A stretch of DNA of 64,000 nt, taken from positions 92,322,170 to 92,386,169 of the forward strand of contig NC_134834.1 in NCBI RefSeq assembly GCF_004210375.1. Reading direction: 5' to 3'. A model generated the notes under the pieces. The model was not told the DNA's origin, ran no database searches, and saw only the letters and a program-made list of their open reading frames with translations. This stretch comes from Tachypleus tridentatus. Lineage: Eukaryota > Arthropoda > Merostomata > Xiphosura > Limulidae. A program made the position numbers and the translations under genes. Within the stretch, counting starts at the first letter, position 1. Every line of letters begins with the position of its first letter. Of this stretch, positions 51,501 through 63,500 are shown piece after piece.

Positions 51501-54500
51501 TTCAGCATGACAATGCCCACGTGCACGAAGCGAGGTTCATAAAAACGTAGTTTGCGGAGGTTGGTGTGGAAGAAGCCTGTACAGAGCCCTGACCTCGACC
51601 CCATCGAACACCTTTGGGATGAAGAGGAACGAACTGCAAGCCAGACCTTCTTGCCCTATGCCAGTGCCCGACCTCTTTAATGCTCTCGTGGCTGAATAAG
51701 AGCGAGTCCCTGAAGCCATGTTCCAAAATTTAGGGAAAAGTAGCAAAGAGGGAACCAACTCCATATTAATGCCCATGGTTTTGGAATGAGATGTTTAACA
51801 AGCACATATGAGTGTGATGGTCAGGTGTCCACATACTTTTGGCCATGTAGTGTGTATCGGCTATAGTTATCACGTGACTTGCTACTTTGCATATTCACAA
51901 TTGTTTTAATATAAAGTAGTCAATCTTCTGTAGACATCTTTATAAAATCTGCTATGATTAAACTGTTACAGACAAAAAGAAAGATAAAGATAAAATATAA
52001 TTTGTTGTGTGCATTAATGTGTTACTCAGTCATTACGATAATCTGGGACCATTTATAGTTGGAAAATCTGAAACTTGATTTATCCTTATCTTTTACTAAC
52101 AAATAGTGGGATTTACCGTCTCATTACAACGTCCCCACGGCTGACAGGGAGAGCATGTTTGGTGTGACGGGGATTCGAACCCGCGACCCTCAGATGCCTT
52201 AACCACGTGGCCATGCCGGACCTTAATCTGGTAGTAACCGAGAGGCCTTGATGAAACTGTCCCTACACGAGGACCGTGTTAATGTGACCCTCAGGTGAAC
52301 TGTCATTATTTAGACGACATGTAACAGCTGCACCACGATGTTTCTAGGGTACATTGTGGAAGAAGCTTTTATTTTAATGCTTTCACTAGGAGTAAAAAAC
52401 ATTGTTCCTGAGAAGCAATTCTGGTAAATTTTCATTTAAAATGTGTCACTTGTTATTGTATACATCTTTCTGCATATTTGTTGAGGAAAACTGGTTTAAT
52501 GGTATTGACACAGCGGTAGACTCATATTTCACTCTTATAACTCTCCATTTCTGAATTATTTACCTGCCAATGGAATTCTAAGTCATTTATATAATTGCAC
52601 ATCTACAGTTTGTGATTATGTAAGCCTGTCTTTGTGTTTACCACAGTTCGTTGAACCATGGTGTTGAATGGAATAGTTTCTGACAGCAAGTGTCCCCATA
52701 TGAGGACACTTATAGAGAAGTTACGGAAGCATCATTTAGTGCGCTTTGTTTAGAGAACAAACTCGAAGTTAAATTGCTCTGTCATCATTGTATAAAACAG
52801 CTGCCAACGTGGCATTATTACTACTTAAACACAAGGTAACAATACCGATAGAACTTTACATAATATCATATGTACGTACCTCTAAATCGATGTCTTACTG
52901 TTACAACGAAACGTCTCAGTTATGTTTACTGCGCCGAGTTTGAAATAATTATCAAGCCATCTGGAGCGTACTTAGCAGCCTTTGTTTAATATCATTGATT
53001 CCATTAGGCCAAATATTGGATAAGCACATAAAATGTAACTACATATAATCCAATGCAACCGTTGCATTGTTGTTTTTCGTTCGTTCTGGTTTCGTAGTTA
53101 CATTTTAAAATTCACTAACATTGTGGTGCAGCATCCTCTGATGGTGGACTTAGATTACAATTGAATTAAACGTGTATCTTAATGCAGAAATGACTGAATT
53201 CATCACATAGTTTATTGGGAAGATGCGTTGTAAATGTGAAAGACATCTACCGTTTCAGAATTAGTGATAGAATTTTGAAATTTTCATCAAGTGCAATTAT
53301 TAGTGTTGAATATATAGAGCTGATTGATTATTGTAACTTCAGCTAATTATGCTGGTAAGTGAATAGATAGCGTGAGATTAATCTGTTGTTGAAGTTGTAA
53401 GTTTATATTGTATATTCAATTAGGAACTATTTTCGTTGTGTGAGTTAGAAATAATTAAAGTAAATATTGTAAGAAATTAGTTGATTTTCTAATGAATTAA
53501 GAGTTGATGTTTAAACTATTTATATGCACTATTTAAAAAAAGAACAACAAACGGAAATACTAGTTACAAACCCCTATGCGCAGGCCAGATATTCATAATA
53601 TATCTGAACACGTCAATAGACTTTCCCAAATCGACACTTGTTTCTTTATGTAGCACGTGACACATCACTATTGGTCCGAAACAAACAGCCAGATTTTGAT
53701 AGGTCACCTTGTTTCTCTCACTGTGACTGATCACTCGTTTCAAGTGGTCCATTAAGCACAGAACTGCACACTAGAAAATAGTAAAAAAAAAGTAAAAGAT
53801 GTTAATGAAATTACTGCTATAATATGTTGTTCTATTAATCACAGAGGTTTTTCATTCACAACTATAAAGTTTAAAATTTTCATCCTGATGTCTCAGCTTA
53901 TTTTGTTTAAGTGCAAGTCTACATAATGGAATCTGTGCGCTATGTCCACCACGAGTATCGAAGCCCGATTTTTATCGTGTAAGCTATTGATCTTACAGTT
54001 GAATCACTGGGGGGCTTAAAGTCTCAGAATAAGGATCATAATTTTTATATAACCATAGCTTTGAAGAACTCTTTATAACAAAATGCTGTTCCTTTTTTAA
54101 CCCAAAGCTGCACAATGAGCTATTGTGTTCTGCCCACTGTGGGCAGTCAAACCCTTAGTTTTATAAATCACTGGCCTAAGCAACGGAAACATATTTATAT
54201 TTAAAACTTTGTCTTACAACATACAGACACATCTATATGAACGGATGATTGATTACAGTGCACAACATTTGTTTTTTAAAGTTTTGCCTCCTGAAAAGTT
54301 TTTGCTGATTGTGACAGGTACCTGGTGGTTATGCACAAATATAGTTTTGTGTTTGCTTCATCACGTAGGAACTCTGAGAAATAGACAGTTAACTGTTTAC
54401 CGGCAATAACGTATTTAATTGCGTTTATGTTTCTAATAAGCTATTAAGTTCAACATAATTAACAGTGTTTTGCTCCTGATTTTCGTTTGTATTCAATGTC

Positions 54501-57500
54501 CGGTACATCACGTTGCAATGTCTAGCAGTAGTCAACAAGCATTGACGGATTCCAGTTGTCCTGATAACGTTTTTCCATTGTAGCAAAACTGAAGATTTCG
54601 ATGAAACGGTACGTGATGGGCAAATTGTGATGTGATTTTTGTGATCAGCAGCTAAAAATCTATAAGGATCACCTAACAGTGTTCAAGAAGCAAAAACTTT
54701 GTTGTGCAGTGTTATCACTGGATAATAAATATACGTTTATTAAATTCCTTACCCTGTTGACCTTTGGTAAGCAATCGAGTATGTTAAAAATTAAATTAAT
54801 GTTTCCTTCAGGATCGTCAGGTTGACAAACGCTGATTCCGTCCACTAACATACCAAACACACTCTTTGTAAACAGAGGTTCAGGAAGTTCCCGGAGGTAG
54901 TCTTTAAGGATATCTGAAACAAAACAAAGAAACGACTTAAAATGACGTACTGTTGAAAACACTGCATAAAGTTACGTTAGAATGATTACTTCGTACAAAC
55001 ATTACTATCTATGGTGTCGAGTCTGCATAAATAACTCTTACTTAAATACTCTTTAGTTGTGTAATTAGTTTGTCAAATATGCTTTTGTTTCAGTATTTCC
55101 ATAATGTTTACTTGTAATTTTTAAACCGGATGGTCTTTAAATAATAAACTGTAACAGCATGAGTAGGATGAACGCACAAGTAAGTTGATATAGATGCTCG
55201 GTTCGTGTATTCCGTGTCTCGTTGTTCAAGTACGACTTGTAGAACTTACATGTTGAGGATGTTTCATTATTCCCTGTAGAATATCTTCTCATTCAATATG
55301 CATATTCAACAAATAGAAAGGCGTAGAGAAAGCGTTATTCTCTGAATTTCCAAATTGGCGAGATTCACGTAATGCAAATATGTAAAACCGACGAGATTTA
55401 GCTGTAAATATTTCACACGAATGAATGTGATTTTTAAAACTTCAGTATTTTATTAAATCTGAGGCTGTAAACATACGAGGGTTCGTCACTAACCTCTACG
55501 ATTTCATAATATTTAAATTATTAATAATCTAGGTAAATAAGACGAATGTTTAGTAATGTTATTACTGAAAATTAATAAAAAATGATAACTTTTTACACTG
55601 CTAAGACATGATAGTAACATACCTTTTACACTGCTAAGACATGATAGTAACATACTTTTTACACTGCTAAGACATGATAGTAACATACTTTTTACACTGC
55701 TAAAACATGATAGTAACATACTTTTTGCATTGCTAAGACATGATAGTAACATACTTTTTACACTGCTAACACATGATAGTAACATACTTTTTACACTGTT
55801 AAGACATGATAGTAACATACTTTTTACACTGCTAAAATATGATAGAAACATATTATTACAATATCATTATTTAGTTGGTAGATTTGTTTTAAATTATGTG
55901 GTGAGAATAATTCACGTAATAATAACGAATTAAAAATGTATTCTCAAGACGACTGGTATTAGCACTTTAATTAAAGAAATTAATGATGAAATCAACAAAA
56001 TAAAACAACACTTCATCAACATCAACAAATTTCCTCAAAAAACCGTGGAAAAAATGACATTCACATACCCATATCAACAACAAACGAACAATAATAAATC
56101 CCAAGATATAACAAACTACAATATCTTACAATGCTGCGTACCACATGTTCTCGACATCAGCGAAAAAATAACCAACATTTGGAAAAAACAAACAAATTTA
56201 TAACAAAACACAATATTTCAGTAAACACCAAATTTATTGAAAAAAACAGGTACAAAACTAAAGTCCATACTATGTAAAACTACACTGACAATGCAACAAC
56301 TACCATAACTCCTATATATTGGAGAAACAAGCAGAAAAATGGAAACCAGATTCAAATAACACACACACAAATCACCTTCACACGTTTCTGAACACTGCAA
56401 ATCAAATAAACACAACATAACCATAGAAAACATTCATAGGGAAAGAAATATAAACAAACGCAAAATCAAAGAAGCCCTACTTATATAACAACTAAAACCA
56501 AAGTTAAACCAATATAAAGGAACACCTTTATACCTACACTAATTAATAACCTAACATTTAACTGTAACGCCCCCTACAGTCCCGTACCCTTTTATACTCT
56601 CGTCCCTAAAGGTCAATTGGGAACTTTCTTTGTTAATCTAAAGGTGACTTAAGAAGATTGAAACGTTGTTCTATACTATATTTTAATTTAAATGTTAATA
56701 CCCATAATAGCCGTCTTGAGAATACACTTTTACTTCAAGTGGGTTCCTCGTCATCACGGATAACGAATTGAGTTATTTTATTTATAATTGAGTATTTCAC
56801 TAAACTTCAAATCGTTGAATGCATTCGTGTTTATAACTAATGTACTTATGTTTGAGTATTAATCAACGTTTTCGATAATATCATGTATCCTTTGACCAAC
56901 ACCTGTGTTAGAACGTTAAATATATAATTTACAACAATAACGCTCTATGTGAGGCTATCAAAAGTTAACAACCTATAAACAGTTGTACGAAGCACTTAAG
57001 AAGATAGATATACACCAGTAATTGAATTATCAGATCACTAGATGTAACGAATTCATAGCAAAAATAACAATAGCTATATATATTATGATACCATGAAATA
57101 GTGACAAAACATTTATAGGTGTTTGTATGTTGAGCACTTCATACCCTCCGTATTTCTAAACATTTCATACATTAAGTAATAGTATATAATAGTATCGTGC
57201 TAAATAGTTACTCTTCATAGTACCAATATTAACTAAAAAAATAAGATATTAAATATTTTATTGAAGAGAGAACATATTTGAGACGTATCGGTAACGAAGT
57301 TTGGTAGTTGAGTCTTGGCAAAAGTTTGAGTAACGTTTCTTTTTATTTCCTGTGACATATTTGTTCAAAGGTATTTAAATAATTCGAACACCTGGACAAA
57401 CTCACCTTTTTAATCTTTTCAGTTTCTCGGTTTTTATTCCTAGTTATATTTCTAATATTTTATGGGTTTTAGGCTAATTATAGCGGAACATCCAACTGAT

Positions 57501-60500
57501 CAACTCATGATATATATTTAGTATTGATATTGATATTGTTTAAATTCCGTGTTTACATGCTTAAAGTATAGAAGGATGTAGAGTTTGCTAAAGAAACTCA
57601 CAAAAGCTTCTACGAAATATGTGAAATAATTTATAAAATTCTATCATAATTTTCCGATTTTTCCTTCACTAACAACATAAGCTACCTTATGTGAACCTGA
57701 CGATGACCGAAGAAGGTCGAAACGTTGTTCGCTCTTCTATGTAAAATATTTTCTAAACCCAAACGAGCCGTTTTTACATATAAATTTTTCTACAAGTGGG
57801 TTTTCTCGACATCACTGATAAGCTACCTTATTTCTATATCTCTTTACCTCTTGTATCCAAAGTTACCTGTTTCTTAGAATTTATTTGTGGCAGCATATAC
57901 TTGTTATCCAAGCTCCAATTATTTATAAATTTTATTTCAGAGTCCGGCTGTTATACTGAGTAAAGACCTAGTATTGAGAGTTTTCCCTGCTGTTTATTGA
58001 AAGAGTTTTGTCTTGGAGTATCTTACAGGTTCGTGTATACGTTTGTTAGACACGTTTAGAAGTGTGCTACATATCGCACGTTTTAACTTATGCGAAAGCT
58101 ACTTAACGCTACACAGAATATTTTGCCGAACTTTTATATCAGTTAAATGTTTGGAAGTTTTTAAACCTGTTTAAAGATTGAGAAGTGGACTCATGAAATG
58201 ATAAAAAAAACAACAGGGGGCGATTTTTATTTTCTTTCTTTCTTTTTTTAACGGCAGTGGTTTTTGTGAGAAATTCCTTTATAATTAGCAATTGGGTATC
58301 TACTATTTTACTTAAGAGTACATATTGAAAGAGGCTTCTAGCCGGCATAATTAGTAAATATATATGTGTGTGTGTTATTGACAGGTTTGGATGAAATGAC
58401 ACGCTTCATGCAAATAAATCACTGTATAACTAGAGCTATAATTAAATTCTAGGGTAAACTATGACGTATAAGAAATATTTTAAAAATATTTTATAAAAAT
58501 ACGATAATGATAAAAAATATTCTCTTGATCAAACTACGTACTAATACTGGGTATACAAAACATGGTTACATTCCAGCATAACTGACAAAGTGATAAGAGT
58601 GCAGCACATGGCCAAGCGTGTTAAGGCGTTCGACTCGGAAACCGAGGGTCGCGGGTTCGAATCCCTGTCGCACCAAACATGCTCGCGCTCCCAGCCGTGG
58701 GGGCGTTATAATGTAACAGTCAATCCCACTATTCGTTGGTAAAAGAGTAGCCCAAGAGTTGGCGGTGGGTGGTGATGACTAGCTGCCTTCCCTCTAGTCG
58801 TACACTGCTAAATTAGGGACGGCTAGCGTAGATAGCCCTCGTGTAGCTTTGCGCGAAATTAAAAAAAAACAAAACATACAAGAGTGCAGCAAACAATTGT
58901 TTGCAGAGGGCGAAATACTTAGTGTTATGAACAATGAGCTGTCTTCTGCATTTCGCGGCAGGTCTACAGGTAATTAAGATATATTCAGGATCAAATAATG
59001 TGTTTTGTTTTCAAACTTAACCTCACGTCTAATAGCTTGATTTTAGGTTCCTTAACAAAGGAAATTTGTTTTCATATGTATTTAGTATTATTAATACAGT
59101 TTTAATTATATTTACGCTTATGCTGTTGTTTAGCACAACGCTAAACAATGGACTATCTGTGCTCTGCCCACCACGGGTATCAAAACCCGGTTGTTAGCAT
59201 TGTACGTCCACAGACTTACCACTGAGCCACTTGGGGGCTTACGCTTATGCCTTCCATTACAAATACGTTGTTTCAACCAGTCTGTACAACGCTGCTTTTA
59301 ATGGAGTACTTCCCCCTCTACAAATTGCATAGCTGTATCTATACGAACTTTCAACTCTAGAAAATGAGTTTCGATACCCGTGATGGGCAGAGCACAGATA
59401 GCTCATTGTGTAGTTTCGTGCTTAATTATAAAAACAATTTAATGAAGTACCTTGTCTCCTAATACCTTTAAGAACCATTTGCAATTGCAACGACCAATAG
59501 AAAGACTCAGGTTGAACTTGATAAATTGTCCAAAAACATGTCCACAAAAAAACACTGATAACTTTAATATGGAGAACAGTCTTTTTTTTTTAACTGAAAA
59601 TTTCATTAAGTATCATGATATACTGACCAAAGATGGGGAGTTGTTAATTATGTTTTTCGCATAGATGGATGATTGTATTGTAGTGTTAGGATTCTCATGC
59701 ACTTAGTTATCAGAGATGGATGAACGGGATTGAGGATCATTACGTGCCATGATATTATAAATCAAATTATTACGTGATAGAGTTCTTCACTGCTCTAGTT
59801 AGCAGAGGTGGATGATTGTGTGTTAGAACCCTTGCACGATCCAGTCACCAGTAGATGATGGATTTATGTTAGAATTCTCAGATGACCCCGAAATCCGAAA
59901 TAGATTAAGGTGTTAGAATTCTTAAATGGCCCAAGTATTAGAGTGAATGGTTATGCATTATAGTTCTTATGAGTTTAGCGTGACCTCGTGGTTGGCGTAA
60001 CTTTCTGTGGAACAGAGGGTTCATGGTTCATGTCCCTTTGCCACAAAAAAAGAAAGAATCGCGGTCACTTTTAGAAGTAGGTGCGCTATATGAATGACGA
60101 TAAAGTTCACCTATTCGACAAGAGTAGGTAACCCATGAGTTGGTGGTGGTTGGGGTGCTGTTGTCTAGCTGCCTTATTGCTAGTCTGTTAGTTTAAAATC
60201 AACGCAGATGATCCTTATGTAGCTTTGCGCGAACATCTGAATCAAATCAAACCGAAAGAATTCCTAAGTGACCTCGTCAGCACATTTAGAGCCAGGGTTC
60301 TATGATGGTTACTGTACCACAAAATGTTCCTAGTGGTAAGACGGTAAATTTTTTCTTCAAACTTCGTGATTCTACTCCATGCTGAATCAGCTAGGCATTT
60401 CTAAGATTAATAAATAAAACTGCAGGTAATCGAAAACGTGGGCAACTTTCAAAGTTTGGACAATTGTCGCATGATGCTCCCAACAACGTTCGATAAAGTC

Positions 60501-63500
60501 TTGTTTAGACTTCTCTCAACCCGTATACACACACACGCCATAAGTTCCTGAATTACATGTGTTGGTCTAAGAACAAATGCAACCTAATAAGATAAGACAC
60601 TGACCAATTGATTTTCTTCTAAACCGGTTTACACTTTGGATGTTCTGCGTATAGAAAGAACAATAAATGTATTTGAACAACTGATATTTTTGGGGACTAG
60701 ATGTGGCCTAGTGGCTAGTGTGCCTTGTCTGTTAAACCGAGGATTCGTGGTTTGTAGCTCGTTGCCACATAAAGGCATTCCTTACTTTAGACTCAAGGAA
60801 TTACTATGTGAGTGACAGACAATTCCCAGTTGAGGGCTGTCTGCTCAAGCTGTCCTTAATTTTCGAGTGATAGACTGGAGAGAAGGTAGCTAGTCACTAC
60901 CACCCACTGCTAACACTTGGACTACTCTTTATCAACGAACAGAGGAATTGACCGTCACAATAAAACGTACCCTCATCTGAAAGAACGAGCATGTTCGGAC
61001 ACAGGATTTACACCCGCGACACTGATATTTCATTTCGCGTTCTCTAAGCATGCAAAATTATCAGAAAAGAGAAGTCCAAGAGTTGGATGTAGATGTAATT
61101 AAATAAATGTATTTCTTTTAGTCTATCAGTTTAAAATTAAATACTGTTATACATAGCTATCTCATATAGCTTTGCAGGTTTCTGACCCAAAAGAGAAATC
61201 TATTTCTGAATTTGGGGCCCGGCATGGCCAAGCTTGTTAAGGCGTGCGACTCGTAATCTGAGGGTCGCGGGTTCGCATCCCCGTCGCGCCAAACATGCTC
61301 GCCCTTTCAGCCGTGGGGGCGTTATAATGTGACGGTCAATCCCACTATTCGTTGGTAAAAGAGTAGCCCAAAAGTTGGCGGTAGGTGGTGATGACTAGCT
61401 GCCTTTCCTCTAGTCTTACACTGCTAAATTAGGGACGGCTAGCACAGATAGCCCTCGAGTAGCTTTGTGCGAAATTCAAGAAACAAACAAACAATTTCTG
61501 ATTTTCGGAATAATTCAGAAGGTATTGACAAATAACTGAAAGGGAAGAAAGCAACCCTACAAAACCATGGTTAACATTAGGTACCTTGTTGCCACAGGAT
61601 GCATTTTAAAATGCTGTCTCAGATGAAAAGTTTTGATTATTACGACCGATTAAAATATATACAGCATTATATATAAAGAACGTCGCAATTTAAAGTAAAT
61701 TTCTACTTTAGTAGGCCTAACTGTGCCTTGTTTCGAAATGTCCACAGTTTTAAGTGCTTGAGTTTCGTCCTGTTCTTTAAGATGCAAATTTTTGGAGCAC
61801 TTCTTTAGTTCATTGAGTTCTATAGAAGTTTGTATTGTTTCCAGGGTTGTAACATATGACAAAGGATGTAATGAACGAGCGTGACAATCGATAATATTCA
61901 AAGTCAAATTAATATAAAATCATTTATTGATTTTGATACCACAGACAGTTGGCCATCTCGCTAACACTAGACCCGTACAGGCTTAACATGATTATTTCGT
62001 TTAAAAAAGGTTTCATATTTAGATAATATATATCTAAATTTCACATATTATAGACATCGAAAAAATTATAGTAAGATGATTTTGAACTTCACCACATCAT
62101 TACAATCTTTATTACCACCGCTGATCATACTTTACCTAACCACCGTGCATCTTCACAAAAGTCTTGCAGCGTAATTTTTATTAAAAATGGCTCCAATCGT
62201 AGGACTGACATGTACAAAGCATTCCACTTACCTTTGCAAGATATCCTTAATCCATCTAATGCACGAAGACGGCGGTTTTAACAACGCCCTATTTCAATAA
62301 TCCAATCACGCTGAAATCCGTCAATTTCTTCATTCTTTTCTTAATCCAAACGAACCGTTTATATCTATATATATTTATTCTTTTTGTTTTATAGGTGTTT
62401 GTGATATGCAATTGTTCATATGGATATGTCATGGAAATAGCTTGTGCACATGAAACTTATACTGGTTTTCTAAATGTAGATCCGTATTTATTATCTAGCT
62501 TACTGTTAAATACGTTAATACAATTAATACGTTATTTAACTGTGTATATACATGATGTCAGTCAGTGACTCGAAATTTTTAATGTGTTTTATGAAATTCC
62601 AAAACAGCTCCTTATCCATTAGAAAATATAGACAAGTACAGTTAATCATAACTTGGAAGTAATGAGCACATATAAAACTGGAGAGTGCTCAAAACTTCAT
62701 TTAATTAACTGTATATTTGATGACAAAGCTGGTTAGCTTTAAACGTTATTTTCATTTGTCTCCTTAATTATTCAATGTATCTTTAATAAATCAACATGTC
62801 CTGCGGAAACGATTTTTGAGAAAGAATATCCAGTTTTCGCGCTTTTTGTAAGATACAACACTTAAAAGTTGATGTGTAATTTGCAGTAATTATATAGTTG
62901 TTATGAACGAAATTATGGTATAGTGTTGTTCAAAATAAACTAAAACATTCATGTGTTTTCCTGATGAAAAACAACAACAATTAGTGTTCGAAAGGAGTCG
63001 GTTTTTGGACCATTTTTTTCAACTTTATAATTATGTGTATTATTTTTTGCTACCTGTGTGTAATAAATGTTGAAATATTATATAAATATATAACACTCAA
63101 CGTCAAAATCGATACACAGTTACAAACGTTTTTTAAAATGTGAAGATTAATATTTCTACGTTTACCACTTTCGTGATGACACGGTAGATGTCGAAGTTGT
63201 TGTTTTCAATTTAGCACAAAGCTACTCAATGGGCTATCTGTGCTCTGCCCACAACGGGTATCGAAACCTGGTTTTTAGCGTTGTAAGTCCGCAGACATAC
63301 CGCTGAGAGATGTCGAATCCATAAGGAATCGACATTTTAAAAAATGGTTTTGGTTGGGTAACAAATTTAACGTTGTGTGTTATTTATTTCTTATTATTTA
63401 ATAACTTTGGATCGATCCGTCCGAGATAGGTTATATATTTCGAAGTTAATGGAATTAATGTCAGTGTTTGTTAACTGGGTAAAAATACATTACTATATTT

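Noticed and set aside
55513..55851. 112-codon minus frame with an 11-residue repeat (SSVKSMLLSCL)
   Set aside because: It is the 33-bp minisatellite translated; the period being a multiple of 3 explains it.
62330..62370. Fourth Penelope end ('aatccaaacgaaccgttta')
   Set aside because: The match is short, lacks the GAAACGTTG box and has no target duplication.
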